From assembly GCF_020035535.1 (NCBI RefSeq), contig NZ_CP083349.1, positions 2,170,001 to 2,234,000 of the forward strand: DNA of 64,000 nt. The letters are read 5' to 3'. Position numbers and translations under genes: made by a program. This DNA comes from Ensifer adhaerens (GTDB lineage Bacteria > Pseudomonadota > Alphaproteobacteria > Rhizobiales > Rhizobiaceae). Shown piece by piece: positions 1 to 9,048 of this stretch. How positions within the stretch are numbered: the first letter of the stretch is position 1; each line of letters begins with the position of its first letter. Under the pieces are notes generated by a model. It was not told the DNA's origin. It saw only the letters and a list, made by a program, of their open reading frames with translations, and searched no databases.

Positions 1-2
1 GT

Positions 3-644
3 TATGCCCAGGCGCTCGCCATGAAAGGCTGGATTACCATGTGGCGCGCGTTCCAGGGGTGGGAGGACATGGGGTACGCCCTGGCCGTTGGCAGGGATTT
101 CGTCCAGCAAGCCATTGCCGCGGACGACAAGGAACCGTGGACCTACCTTGCGCAGGCGATGATCGCCTTTGCCACGCGTGACAATGTTCTGGCAATGGCG
201 GCAATCAGCCAGGCTGTCGCGATCAATCCCAACTCCGCGTTTGCACACGGCCAGTTGGGACTTGCGCATGCCAACGGGGGCCGCGCAGCGGATGCCATTC
301 CTTGCATCGACTACGCCCTCAGGCTGAGCCCGCGCGAGGCTTTTCTCGGCGACTTTCAGTTTTACTACGCCATGGCCTATTTCCAGGGCGCGAATTACGA
401 GCTTGGGTTGAGTTACGCGCGAGAGGCGCATCGCTTGCGATCCGGCCACGCGGTTCCGCTGATCATCGGCACGGCCTGTGCCGGGCTTCTGGACAACCAG
501 GAGGCTGCCAAGGACCTGCTCGGACGGCTGAAATCGATCGTTCCCGACATCTCACGCGACGCTGTCGGAGCAACATCGTCTTTCGTGCGCGCCGAGGATC
601 GCGCGCGCCTGATCGAGGGACTAGCCCGTGCCGGCCTCAATTGA
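3..644 (+). CDS. TPR-repeat protein, C-terminal part (gene enters from left edge)
   Basis: The frame is open to the first base of the window, so the ATG at 21 is probably internal and the gene begins outside. The visible 207+ residues contain helical TPR-like repeats (for example AHGQLGLAHANGGRAADAI) with Ala/Gly/Leu spacing typical of the tail of rhizobial class III adenylate cyclases. Its ending, RARLIEGLARAGLN, matches the 'R..LIEGLR.AGL' ending of that family, and two complete relatives lie at 28306-32469. I infer it is the C-terminal part of such a cyclase, but the catalytic domain is not visible. A free-standing TPR protein is the alternative. Confidence 0.6.
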   Translation, partial: YAQALAMKGWITMWRAFQGWEDMGYALAVGRDFVQQAIAADDKEPWTYLAQAMIAFATRDNVLAMAAISQAVAINPNSAFAHGQLGLAHANGGRAADAIPCIDYALRLSPREAFLGDFQFYYAMAYFQGANYELGLSYAREAHRLRSGHAVPLIIGTACAGLLDNQEAAKDLLGRLKSIVPDISRDAVGATSSFVRAEDRARLIEGLARAGLN

Positions 645-770
645 CGAGTTGGATTGACCTCGACCGAATGCCGGACAAAGCCGAGCCTCGCCACCGATAT
701 CCCTTCGGCAACACTCCACACAGCAAACTCGTCATCGTCCCTTGACTTTCCTCACCACATCGCCATTTCA

Positions 771-782
771 TATCATATGATA
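771..782. promoter_or_regulatory. Palindrome before the Xre/RES operon, likely autoregulatory operator
   Basis: TATCATATGATA is a perfect 12-bp palindrome 27 bp before the antitoxin ATG. A TTGACT hexamer lies about 24 bp upstream at roughly 742-747. Xre-family antitoxins usually repress their own operon through such palindromes, so this is the obvious operator candidate. It has not been tested. Confidence 0.5.
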
Positions 783-809
783 CATTCAGTCACCGCATAG
801 GAGACGACC

Positions 810-1214
810 ATGACCAGCGCTCAACCGGCTTTCGCCCCCGACAGGCAAGCGGCCCGCCAGGAAGAGGCCGTCATCGTCAAGGCCGTGGTCAAAGCCTGTG
901 ACCTCTGGCATCTCACCAACAGGGAGGCCGCCCAGCTCTTCGATGTGCCGATCGCCACCTGGAACCGCATGAAAGCGGGGGACTTCAAGGGCAAGCTCGA
1001 CCAGGACAAGCGCATGCGCGCGAGCCTGATCGTCGGCATCTTCAAGGGGCTGCGCCTCTTCTTCAACGGGCCGCTCACCTACCAGTGGCCGAAGGCGGTC
1101 AACACTGGCCCACTGTTCAATGGCCATTCACCGGTCGATCTGATGATCGAAGGCGGCATTCCCATGATGCTGAAGGTGCGGCGCTACCTCGATGGCCTGC
1201 GCGGCGGCCTGTGA
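810..1214 (+). CDS. Xre/MbcA/ParS-type antitoxin (DUF2384)
   Basis: This 134-aa protein has an N-terminal Xre-like helix-turn-helix (about residues 25-75: NREAAQLFDVPIATWNRMKAG) followed by a DUF2384 C-terminal region (FNGPLTYQWPKAVNTGPLFNG...YLDGLRGGL). In the RES/Xre family this C-terminal region covers the active site of the partner toxin. The gene directly precedes the RES toxin gene, with 4 bp between its stop and the toxin ATG, which is the standard order. A GGAGACGACC ribosome-binding site precedes ATG 810. Role by family: neutralises the toxin and represses the operon. Confidence 0.88.
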   Translation: MTSAQPAFAPDRQAARQEEAVIVKAVVKACDLWHLTNREAAQLFDVPIATWNRMKAGDFKGKLDQDKRMRASLIVGIFKGLRLFFNGPLTYQWPKAVNTGPLFNGHSPVDLMIEGGIPMMLKVRRYLDGLRGGL

Positions 1215-1218
1215 ACGG

Positions 1219-1905
1219 ATGATCCCGGAAATCGATTTCAACGAGCCGGCGACCGTCCGCCTGATCTCGACCGCTTACATAACCGAGCCCGCGGTCAAGC
1301 CGCTGGCCGACGATGACGACGAGGTCGAGATCCTCAACCGGCTGGAGGCGATGACCTCGGCGCGGCTGAGCCCGCTTGCCCTGCCCGTCGGCGTCGATCC
1401 GGCCGAGCTTCTGAACGAGACCTTCGGCTATGGCTGGTCGCTGATCAATGCCGCCTTCTGCCATGCCCGCCTGCCGGGCAACCGCTTCAATGGCGAGGAG
1501 CGTGGCGCCTGGTACTGCGCCTTCGGCCCGGGCGCACTTCAGACCTGCCAGGCGGAGATCGTCTACCACCGGACCCGGGCGCTCCGCGAAGCCGGTAGCT
1601 TCCACGATATCGGCCGTTACCGCGAGTTGATCGCCGGCTTCACCTGCCGCTTCCATGACGTGCGCGGCGAAAAGGAAGCCGCCTATCTCTCCCCCGATAC
1701 CGCTGTCGCCTACCCCGCCGGCCAGGCGCTCGCCGCCACCATTCTTGCCGAAGGCGGTAACGGCCTGATCTATCCCTCCACCCGCGATCCGGAAGGCGAG
1801 TGCCTCGCCGTCTTCCGCCCCTCGGTCATCCAAAACGTCCGCCAGGGCCGCACCATCACCTTTCAATGGTCGGGCGCGCCGGAGCCGCGCATGGACGAGG
1901 ATTGA
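1219..1905 (+). CDS. RES-domain toxin (NAD+-consuming family)
   Basis: This 228-aa protein carries a RES domain across about residues 60-215. The family's Arg lies in GNRFNGEERG, Tyr in AWYCAF, Glu in QTCQAEIVYH, and Ser in IYPSTRDPEG. Characterised RES toxins degrade NAD+ by phosphorolysis or hydrolysis in the cytoplasm. ATG 1219 is preferred over an upstream in-frame ATG at 1192 because the latter would overlap the antitoxin, while 1219 follows its stop closely. With the upstream Xre gene it forms a complete two-gene toxin-antitoxin module. The substrate is inferred from the family. Confidence 0.87.
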   Translation: MIPEIDFNEPATVRLISTAYITEPAVKPLADDDDEVEILNRLEAMTSARLSPLALPVGVDPAELLNETFGYGWSLINAAFCHARLPGNRFNGEERGAWYCAFGPGALQTCQAEIVYHRTRALREAGSFHDIGRYRELIAGFTCRFHDVRGEKEAAYLSPDTAVAYPAGQALAATILAEGGNGLIYPSTRDPEGECLAVFRPSVIQNVRQGRTITFQWSGAPEPRMDED

Positions 1906-2316
1906 GCGGCGAACCGGTGTGACCGCGGAGCCGCCAGCGATCCGCAATGTTCCCGCAATGCGCATCCCCGACAAGGGCTCGCCTTTCCGGTTTCTCGCGC
2001 TACACTTGCCGAGGCCGGCTTCGGCCTGAATAGAAAACACCTATAAATCAAATTGTTATTGACGCCTTTGCCCCGATGGATATGCGCCGGCACCTGGAAG
2101 CCATGCCTCACCTTCTCCTAGGCTGCGAGGAGAGGAAAACGGCCGCACCACGTTCCACTTGACGACCGCCCGTTTCGCGTAGGCTGCGACGCGACCGGCG
2201 CGTTCTCCAGGCTTGGGATGTGGCCGTTGCGAGCGCCGCATCGTCCGTTCTCCCCACTGTGGGGAGAAGGCGCCTGCAGGACGGCCGGGAAGCAAAGCGT
2301 CGACCATGAGGAACGA
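1906..2316. other. 410-bp intergenic region with a rhizobial palindrome
   Basis: No convincing gene was found. The region carries CT/GGAG-rich text resembling rhizobial intergenic mosaic repeats, including the palindrome at 2248-2268, and ends in the ribosome-binding site of the acetyltransferase at 2317. Confidence 0.6.
2248..2268. repeat. Rhizobial intergenic palindrome, copy 1
   Basis: TTCTCCCCACTGTGGGGAGAA is a near-perfect inverted repeat. Closely related palindromes with a GCCTGGC centre occur at 13201-13225 and 13349-13375. Such 'CTCCCC...GGGGAG' hairpins are scattered between genes of many Rhizobiales. Confidence 0.7.
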
Positions 2317-2763
2317 ATGACGATTACACTTTTGCCCGTGGATGCCGTCGATGCCGAGGTCATCCGAAAGCTCGATGTTCACGAAAACCAGATGAATTTC
2401 ATCGCCAGCAACGAGGAGTCTCTCGAAGAACTCGCCGAGCGCCCGGAATGCGTGGGTTTTGCCGTCATGGCCGAGGGCGCCCCCGTCGGCTTTGCAATGT
2501 ATGCGCTCGATCCGGATGACGGCAATCACTGGATCTACCGGCTGATGATCGACGCCCGCCACCAGGGCAAGGGCTATGGCGCCAAGGCGCTGGCCGCCCT
2601 GCTCGACCACATGGCCACGATCCCCGAATGCGGCGACATCTATCTCGGCGTCTACCCGGACAACACCCGCGCCCACGCCCTTTACCACCGCTTCGGCTTC
2701 CGCGAGACCGGCATGATGCTCGGCGAGGAAAAGGTCATGTGGCTGGATCGCACGTCGAAGTAG
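2317..2763 (+). CDS. GNAT N-acetyltransferase (polyamine acetyltransferase-like)
   Basis: This 148-aa single-domain GNAT protein has the acetyl-CoA binding motif A at RHQGKGYGAKAL (about residues 73-84). A C-terminal motif B region follows (LGVYPDNTRAHALYHRFGF), in which the Tyr is the usual general acid. The N-terminus (HENQMNFIASNEESLEEL) resembles PaiA/BltD-type spermidine or diamine acetyltransferases. ATG 2317 was chosen because GAGGAA sits about 4 nt before it, and the open frame further upstream covers an intergenic palindrome. It is convergent with the MFS gene. The substrate is not provable from sequence. Confidence 0.82.
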   Translation: MTITLLPVDAVDAEVIRKLDVHENQMNFIASNEESLEELAERPECVGFAVMAEGAPVGFAMYALDPDDGNHWIYRLMIDARHQGKGYGAKALAALLDHMATIPECGDIYLGVYPDNTRAHALYHRFGFRETGMMLGEEKVMWLDRTSK

Positions 2764-2787
2764 ACCACGGGGCTGCGTCCCGCTCGG

Positions 2788-2818
2788 CGCGGATGGGATC
2801 AATCCGGTCCCATCCGCG
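2788..2818. terminator. Hairpin between convergent genes
   Basis: CGCGGATGGGA and TCCCATCCGCG form an 11-bp perfect stem with a 9-nt loop, between the GNAT stop (2763) and the MFS stop (2843). There is no U-tract on either side, so it may be a bidirectional transcript end or a stabilising 3' structure. Confidence 0.5.
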
Positions 2819-2842
2819 TACCATAACCCTGCCCTCGGCGCG

Positions 2843-4039
2843 CTACGACGCGACCGGGGCCGCCACCGGCTTCGTCAGGCGCAGGCCGAGCACCAGCAAG
2901 CCGCCCAGCGCGTAGACGAAGACGACGGACAGCCAGACGGCGCCCGGCCATTGTTCGCGAACGGCAAAGTAGATGCTCGAAAAGGCGAGCGGGCTGATGA
3001 TCGAGGCGAGGCTCACGGCCGAGGCCAGCACACCCTGGAACTGGCCCTGCTGGCTCTCGTCGACCTGCCGGGTTGCCAGCGACTGCAGCGCCGGCACGCC
3101 GATGCCGCCGAGTGCAAAGACCGGCATGATCGCAAAGATCATCCAGCCCTCGCTCGCAAAGGCCATGACGGTGAGCGCAAGGCATACGCCGGCGATACCC
3201 GCCAGAATGGCGCCGCGCTCGCCGAAGAGTTTTACTGCCGGCCCCGGAAGAAACGCCTGGGCAAGCGTCTGGCAGACGCCGAAGGCGCCAAGCGACAGGC
3301 CAATCCAGAAGCCGTTCCACTGAAACGTCTCGCTGCCCCAGAGCGCCCAGCAGGTGCCATAGGCTTCTCCCGTGGCGCTGAAGATCAGGAAGAGGAAGAC
3401 GATCGGCAGCACGCTCTTGACCGAGAACACCCAGCGCAGCGGCTTAAGCGGGTTGAGCGCATGGAGGTCGATCCTCTCCCGGCTCGGTGTGCGCGATTCC
3501 GGCAGCACGAGATAGGCGAGGCCCAAGTTGCAGCCGTTCAGCGTCGCTGCGGCGATGAAGGGCAGACGCAGCCAGTGATCGCCGGCAACACCGCCAAGAA
3601 CAGGTCCGATGATGAAGCCGATGCCGAACATGGCGTTGAACAGGCCGAAGCGCTGGGCGCGCTTGTTCTCGGGCGTGATGTCGGTGATATAGGCTGACGC
3701 GACCGACATGTTGGCGCTCGTCAGCCCCGCAATGGCGCGGCCAATGAAGAGCATCCAGAGACTGGGCGCAAAGGCGAGAAACAGGTAGTTGATGGCAGCG
3801 CCTGCAAGCGAAATCAGGAGCACGGGCCGGCGGCCCAGCCGGTCGCTGAGCGCCCCCAGAACCGGCGCGAAGATGAATTGCATGACCGCGTAGAGCGCGG
3901 TCATGGTGCCGATATAGGGCGCGACGTTTTCGGCCCGGGTAACCTCCTTCAACAGCGAAGGCAGGATGGGAAAAATGAGGCCGATGCCCACGGCATCGAG
4001 CACGATGGCAGTGAAAATGACGATGAGAGGTTTCTTCAT
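2843..4039 (-). CDS. TCR/Tet-family MFS drug efflux transporter
   Basis: This 398-aa protein has about 12 hydrophobic segments and the MFS motif A between TM2 and TM3 (GALSDRLGRRPVLL). The N-terminus (KKPLIVIFTAIVLDAVGIGL) and the G-rich TM5 region (GIGFIIGPVLGG) are typical of class A-type tetracycline/H+ antiporters (TetA, DHA1). Such pumps sit in the inner membrane and exchange drug or metabolite for protons. ATG 4039 was chosen because residues upstream in the longer open frame are not hydrophobic and not protein-like. No TetR-type repressor is adjacent, so this is probably a chromosomal relative rather than a mobile tet gene. Confidence 0.85.
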   Translation of the reverse strand: MKKPLIVIFTAIVLDAVGIGLIFPILPSLLKEVTRAENVAPYIGTMTALYAVMQFIFAPVLGALSDRLGRRPVLLISLAGAAINYLFLAFAPSLWMLFIGRAIAGLTSANMSVASAYITDITPENKRAQRFGLFNAMFGIGFIIGPVLGGVAGDHWLRLPFIAAATLNGCNLGLAYLVLPESRTPSRERIDLHALNPLKPLRWVFSVKSVLPIVFLFLIFSATGEAYGTCWALWGSETFQWNGFWIGLSLGAFGVCQTLAQAFLPGPAVKLFGERGAILAGIAGVCLALTVMAFASEGWMIFAIMPVFALGGIGVPALQSLATRQVDESQQGQFQGVLASAVSLASIISPLAFSSIYFAVREQWPGAVWLSVVFVYALGGLLVLGLRLTKPVAAPVAS

Positions 4040-4504
4040 GATGCGTTCCGATCGACGCAAGCACGCGCACGCCAACAGGCGCCGATGCCTTGCGATTGGG
4101 TGACCTGACGATGCAGGCGATAGGTTTTGGGAAACGCTGGCCGATCCGCGCACAAAAGCAGGGATGGCGTGTGCTTGACCGCCTGGACGGGAATTCGTCC
4201 ACCTGTTTACTCCGCCACTGAGCGGATCAAGGGAGGCAGTCGCTTTTCGCGATGGCAGGCACTTAACACCGGATGGCGGAACGCGGCAAGCCCCACGATA
4301 TTGCCGCACGAGCCGGCAGAAGCCGCCAGACCTGATGCGTCGGCCCGAACCTCGTGGTTTCGGTAGCGTGCGATGGGAGCAGAAGCGCGCCGCGCTCGGC
4401 ACGGGCAAATGATCAGCAAGGCCATTTTCGATTACAGTTGGGGCAGAAACCACGACTTCGTTAGTCTGGTCGCCCCACCCGATGACAACGCCTGGAAGCG
4501 CTCT
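4040..4504. other. 465-bp intergenic region, no gene seen
   Basis: It separates the MFS gene from the HWE kinase gene, both on the minus strand. Open frames here have Arg/Ser/Pro-rich translations typical of non-coding high-GC DNA. I see no clear RNA, repeat or promoter motif. Confidence 0.55.
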
Positions 4505-6595
4505 TCACCGTGCCGTGTTCAGTTCGGAGACCGGCATGGAGATGGTGCAGCGTAGGCCATCCGGCGTGAGGGTGAAGCTCGATCTTGCCTGAAGTTGATA
4601 GGGCAGTGCCCGCTCGATCAGTTCGCGCCCATGCCCCATGCCCTCGCCGGCTTCGGCTGCAGGCGGCATGCGCACGCCGTATTCGTGCCAGTCGATGTGA
4701 AGCCAGAGCTTTTGGTCCTGCCCGGCGTCGATGCGCCAGCGAACGGATAGCGTGGCGCCGGCCTGTCCCAGGGCGCCATACTTGACGGCGTTGGTCGCCA
4801 GCTCATGCAGCGCCATCGCCAGCGTTTGCGCCGTCGATGAACGCAGCTTTACGCCAGCGGGGCCTTCAAGCCGCACGCGGCCGATATCCGCATCCACCGC
4901 CGCCAGTTCCGCCCGGATAAGCTCATCGAAAGCCACTCGCTGCTGGTCGGTCAGGCGCGACAACAGGCCCTGGACCCTGGCCAGCGCCGAAAGGCGACTG
5001 TGGAAATGAGCGTAGAAATCCGGCAGGTCCTTGGCTCTGCGCGCGGTGGTCTCGGCAATGGCCCTGACGACCGCCATGAGGTTTCGCGTGCGGTGCTGGA
5101 GCTCGGCGACGAGCACCTTCTGGCGGTTTTCCCATTCCCGCCGCTCGGTGGTGTCGGTCATGGCGCCCACCATGCGCACTGCCTGCCCGGCCTGATCGTA
5201 GAAGAAGCGGCCGCGCGCCTGCAGCCAGCGAACGGCGCCATCCGGATGCTTCGTGCGAAACTCCGTGACGAACTCGCTGCGCGTCGCCTGCGCCCGCTCC
5301 AGCAGGGCTTCGGTCTCCGCCCGGTCGTCCGGGTGAATGCGTGCGGACCAGTTTTCATAGCTCGGCGCCACCTCGTCCACGCCATAGCCCAGCATGCGAA
5401 AATGCCCGTCGCTCCAGTGCACGTCTCCAGTCAGGACATTCCAGTCCCAGAGGCCGAGGCCGCCTACCTGCATCGCCGTTCGCAGCCGCTCCTCGCTCGC
5501 CCGAAGCGCCATCTCCGCCTGTTCGCGCTCGATCAGGTCGGCCGCCTGACGCGCCACCACGTCCAGCAGCCGCAGCTCCCGCTCCGTCGGCTCGTGAACC
5601 TGCTCCCAATGCGTCGACAGCATGCCGATGATCGCGCCACCACGGGAATACAGCGGGGTCGTCTGAATGGCACGAATACCCGCCTGTCGATAGGCAGCAA
5701 GGTCCGCGGTTCCACGCATGAATTCCGCGGCCTCGACGTCGGCGACGATGACGCGCTTTCCCGTGTGAAGCGCACGCGCGCACGTGCACCCGGAGCCCAG
5801 GCGAACCCATTGCCAGAACTGGGCTGCCTCGTCGCTGAAGCCGCGATGGGAAAGCAGGTTCAACGCGCCGCCCGGTCCCCGGTCGGCATGCAGCATCTGC
5901 AGGCTGGCGAATTGCGACCGCATGATGCCGACGGCGCCGTCCAATATGGTCTCGTAGACGGCCTCCGGCCGTCCGTCCTTGATCAGTTCCAGGCTGATGG
6001 CCTGCAGCCGCTCGCTGTCTTCCAGCTCGGCACTGATCTGCTGCCGGCTTTGATGATGCGCGATGATCATCGAGGCGGTGCGCGTCAGGTTTTCGGCAAC
6101 GGCCAGATCGTCCGCAGTCGCCTGCCGCGGCTCTGCGAAAAACATGGCGAAGGTACCGACGACTTTGGACGCAGCCGTTTCGACCGGAAATGACCAGCAG
6201 CCACGATAGCCGGATTCCCGCGCAAGCCACAGCCAGGGCTTCCACCTGGGCTCGTCTTCCACGTCGGGCGTGATGAGCGGCTTGCCGAAATCGATGGGAA
6301 GGCCGTGGGCGAGCGCGCCCGGCCCGAGCTTGAAGCCGTTGACCCCGCCCGCAAAGGTATCGGGTATGCCCGTGACATAGTTGAGCTCGGTGCCGTCGGC
6401 ACTGGCGATATAGAAGGCGCAGCGCGCGATCCCGGCCACCTGGCGCAACGCCAGCGCGATCAGGATATCGAGCGAGGCCGTGAGCGGAGCGCCGTTGACG
6501 GCGGCCTGGAACGCCTCCATCTGCCCGGTCAGCCAGGCACTGCTGCGCTCGAACTCTTCATGAGCCGCAAGGGACAGGCTTGCGTCGTCGTTCAT
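4505..6595 (-). CDS. HWE-family sensor histidine kinase (GAF-GAF-PAS-HWE)
   Basis: This is a 696-aa soluble kinase with no membrane segment. Two GAF domains (about 30-190 and 205-360) are followed by a PAS fold (about 370-490, with LWDWNVLTGDVHWSD and the PAC segment) and an HWE kinase core. Key residues are phospho-acceptor His501 in LQHRTRNL, Glu598/Asn602 in ALHELATNAVKYG, and the diagnostic W-x-E at 636-638 (DWHEYG). HWE kinases often act in light, redox or general stress signalling. No response regulator is adjacent, so it is an orphan here. Cys270 and Cys272 in GSGCTCARAL of the second GAF domain might bind a ligand or chromophore; this is speculative. Confidence 0.9.
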   Translation of the reverse strand: MNDDASLSLAAHEEFERSSAWLTGQMEAFQAAVNGAPLTASLDILIALALRQVAGIARCAFYIASADGTELNYVTGIPDTFAGGVNGFKLGPGALAHGLPIDFGKPLITPDVEDEPRWKPWLWLARESGYRGCWSFPVETAASKVVGTFAMFFAEPRQATADDLAVAENLTRTASMIIAHHQSRQQISAELEDSERLQAISLELIKDGRPEAVYETILDGAVGIMRSQFASLQMLHADRGPGGALNLLSHRGFSDEAAQFWQWVRLGSGCTCARALHTGKRVIVADVEAAEFMRGTADLAAYRQAGIRAIQTTPLYSRGGAIIGMLSTHWEQVHEPTERELRLLDVVARQAADLIEREQAEMALRASEERLRTAMQVGGLGLWDWNVLTGDVHWSDGHFRMLGYGVDEVAPSYENWSARIHPDDRAETEALLERAQATRSEFVTEFRTKHPDGAVRWLQARGRFFYDQAGQAVRMVGAMTDTTERREWENRQKVLVAELQHRTRNLMAVVRAIAETTARRAKDLPDFYAHFHSRLSALARVQGLLSRLTDQQRVAFDELIRAELAAVDADIGRVRLEGPAGVKLRSSTAQTLAMALHELATNAVKYGALGQAGATLSVRWRIDAGQDQKLWLHIDWHEYGVRMPPAAEAGEGMGHGRELIERALPYQLQARSSFTLTPDGLRCTISMPVSELNTAR

Positions 6596-6909
6596 AATCG
6601 AGGCGCTCCCTTTTCAACTTGGGCCCGAGGGCGGAGCGGCAATCGTGGCAGAGATGCTTGCGGCGAGTCCGGACAAGAACCTCCGGGGTCGTCAAGGCGC
6701 CATTCGGGCGCCTCTGCGCTTCCCTGTCTATATACCATTTCGGCCCGCCCTTGGCCGAAAACGGCCGAGACGGCAGTTCGTTCCGCCTGACGAAACGTCG
6801 CAGCGGCCACGTCAACCTGTCGGCAGTGTCTGCCCGTCACAGGTCACCATTGCAGCCACCGGCCAGCCGGCGCAGTATTCCTCCACCTCAACAACGGGAT
6901 CGATGCACC
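6596..6909. other. Divergent intergenic region (kinase / GFA gene)
   Basis: This 314-bp region should contain promoters for the leftward kinase and the rightward GFA-family gene. Reading frames into it give no family-like protein sequence. I could not pick a defensible -35/-10 pair. Confidence 0.5.
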
Positions 6910-7311
6910 ATGCTGAAAGGCTCATGCCATTGCGGCAACGCGAACTGGTCACTCGAAGGCGACCCCGGATCGATCACCGCCTGCAACTGCACGCTCTGCC
7001 GCCGCTATGGCACGCTCTGGGCCTATGACTACGAGGGCGAGCGGATCGCCGTGACCGGGAAAACCACCTCCTACACCCGCGCCGACGAGAAGACCCCCTC
7101 GCTCGAGATCCTCTTCTGCCCGACCTGCGCCGGCGTCGTCGCCTGGCGGAGCCTGCATCTCGACGAACACGGACGCCGGCGCATGGCCGTCAATCTCAGG
7201 CTGGCGGAACTGGAGCAAGTCGCCGATCTCCCCATCGACCATTTCGACGGCTTCGACACCTTCGAGGACCTGCCGTCCCGGGGAAAATGCGTGCGCGATC
7301 TCTGGGCGTAA
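6910..7311 (+). CDS. GFA/CENP-V domain zinc protein
   Basis: This 133-aa protein has the zinc-ligand pattern of the glutathione-dependent formaldehyde-activating enzyme (GFA) fold. The ligands are CHCG near the N-terminus, CNCTLC at about residues 25-30, and CPTC near residue 71. True GFA (Gfa) is longer, and most short members of this family have no assigned reaction, so no formaldehyde role should be assumed. ATG 6910 starts the conserved motif MLKGSCHCGN; the open frame further upstream is not family-like. It is monocistronic. Confidence 0.82.
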   Translation: MLKGSCHCGNANWSLEGDPGSITACNCTLCRRYGTLWAYDYEGERIAVTGKTTSYTRADEKTPSLEILFCPTCAGVVAWRSLHLDEHGRRRMAVNLRLAELEQVADLPIDHFDGFDTFEDLPSRGKCVRDLWA

Positions 7312-7499
7312 CGCGTGGCTGTCGTCGGGCATCGACGCATCGCCACACAGCGGCCGGCGCATGTGATCAAAACCTCTCGAGGATGCTTGGGCGACTTCCA
7401 AAGGTCCTCGCGCCCCGTTCCCACGCCTCACCCATGGGTTGAGGCACTCAATTTCGGGGGATGAAGGCATAGAAGCAGGCCGGAGCGCATTTTCTTCGG

Positions 7500-8366
7500 A
7501 TGACAGATACCGGTGCACTGCGTAGCCTGGGGAGCATGGGCGCAGGGGATTGGACAGATGAGGAAAATGACGCGATCGTCGCGAGCTATTTTTCCATGCT
7601 GAGCAATGAGCTTTCTGGTCGCCCTTACAACAAGGCCCTGCAAAACCGGGTTCTCCAGGGAGAGCTCGCAAGAAGTCGCGGCTCGATAGAATTCAAACAT
7701 TGCAACATTTCAGCAGCTGCAAAAAGCTTTGGCCTTCCTGTCCTCAGCGGTTACCAGCCGCGTTTCAATTTTCAGATGTCGCTGGCAGAGGCAATATCCC
7801 GGTGGTTGGCCCAACATCCGCAATGGGATAGCGCCCTTGGCCCTGACCTTGTGTCCGGTGTGGCGGAGCCACCTGCGCTTTTCATCGGCGTCGCGCCCAC
7901 TTTGCACAATGCCCCACCACCCGCTGAATTGACGCAGATGCAGACGGTTGCACGGCGTTTCGATGTGGCCGGGAGAGACGAACGCAATCGCGCCCTTGGC
8001 CGCGCTGGGGAAGAGCGCGTACTCCACCATGAGCGCCTGCAGCTGCAACAAAGCGGCCGCCAGGATCTGGCCCGCCAGGTTCGATGGGTGGCCCAGGAAG
8101 ATGGCGATGGAGCGGGTTATGACATCGCAAGCTTCACGCCTGATGGGCGAGTGCGTTTGATTGAGGTAAAGACCACCAATGGTTGGGAACGAACACCTTT
8201 TCATATTTCCCGCAACGAGCTTGAGGTGGCCGAGATGCGACGCCAGGAATGGTGTCTCCTCCGTCTCTATGATTTCTCGCGCCATCCGCGAGCCTTCGAA
8301 CTGCGCCCGCCTCTTGACGCTCATGTCTCCCTCATAGCGACCAGCTATCAGGCGAGCTTCCACTGA
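7500..8366 (+). CDS. DUF3883 protein with PD-(D/E)xK nuclease-like C-terminus
   Basis: This protein has 288 aa (276 if ATG 7536 is used; neither start has a well-spaced ribosome-binding site). The N-terminal part (WTDEENDAIVASYF, SGRPYNKA, SIEFKHCNISA) is typical of stand-alone DUF3883 proteins. The C-terminal DUF3883 segment contains GAGYDIASF and RLIEVKTTNG, giving the D...ExK core of the PD-(D/E)xK nuclease fold, followed by a 'FHISRNELEVA' helix. Related domains occur in restriction and defence proteins. No partner methylase or ATPase is adjacent, and gene remnants follow immediately downstream. Role unknown. Confidence 0.75.
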   Translation: MTDTGALRSLGSMGAGDWTDEENDAIVASYFSMLSNELSGRPYNKALQNRVLQGELARSRGSIEFKHCNISAAAKSFGLPVLSGYQPRFNFQMSLAEAISRWLAQHPQWDSALGPDLVSGVAEPPALFIGVAPTLHNAPPPAELTQMQTVARRFDVAGRDERNRALGRAGEERVLHHERLQLQQSGRQDLARQVRWVAQEDGDGAGYDIASFTPDGRVRLIEVKTTNGWERTPFHISRNELEVAEMRRQEWCLLRLYDFSRHPRAFELRPPLDAHVSLIATSYQASFH

Positions 8367-8634
8367 GTAAGCAGCAACGCTTCATCCATTCAAACAGCAT
8401 TACACTCGCCGAACTGCCAATGCTCGCCAACAATTTCTGCGGTCCTGCGACGAAATCGAAGGGCACGCCTGGCCCCGGCGCACGGGTGGCGATCGCGGGA
8501 CGCGGCTGGCAATGGGGCGTCTTTGCCAGCGATGTCAGGCAGATCGACTGAGCGTGAACCGCCTTTCGCCAACGCACTTGCCTTTACTGGGAGCGATTGT
8601 TGCGCGGCCCCGGCTTCTTGGCTACGAAGGGCCA

Positions 8635-8968
8635 TCCACAAGATCTTCTTCGCCGGCAAGGTCGCAAAACTCTTCAGCGTGAGCAAAGCGAGGAGATCAC
8701 CGGCACCACGACCTACCGCGTGTCAGGCCAGATCGTCTTCGCCTCGGCCGAAAGCTTCGTGCAGGCGTTCGATTTCGCAAACGTGGCCCGGAAGGTGGTG
8801 ATCGATCTGAATGCGGCTCATCTCTGGGACATCACCGCCGTCGGCGCGCTCGACAAGATGGTGATCAAGTTCCGCCGCCTCGGCGTCGAGGTCGAGGTGC
8901 TCGGCTTCAACGAAGCCAGCGCCGACATGGTCGATCGCTTTGCGTTGCACGACAAGGACGAACGGTAG
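8635..8968 (+). pseudogene. SulP anion transporter remnant (STAS end), frameshifted
   Basis: From about 8635 one frame encodes IHKIFFAGKVAKLFSV, the segment that joins the last membrane helix of SulP sulfate permeases to their STAS domain. Near 8685-8700 the homology moves to another frame, where GTTTYRVSGQIVFASAESF...VVIDLNAAHLWDIT...LGFNEASADMVDRFALHD forms most of a STAS domain and ends at 8968. The 400-residue membrane part is absent upstream. I read it as a decayed SulP gene; the STAS piece alone has no credible start. Confidence 0.75.
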
Positions 8969-9048
8969 GCAGCAAGCGCCGCCCTGCATTGACCGGCAAG
9001 GCGCTTGCCGCGCACCGGCGGTGCGACGCTGTCGCTCCCCCGGCCCCG

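Noticed and set aside
1117..2040. 307-codon minus-strand frame
   Set aside because: It is antisense to the RES toxin and has no recognisable domain.
5000..6193. 397-codon plus-strand frame
   Set aside because: It lies antisense to the HWE kinase; the kinase is supported by all its catalytic motifs.
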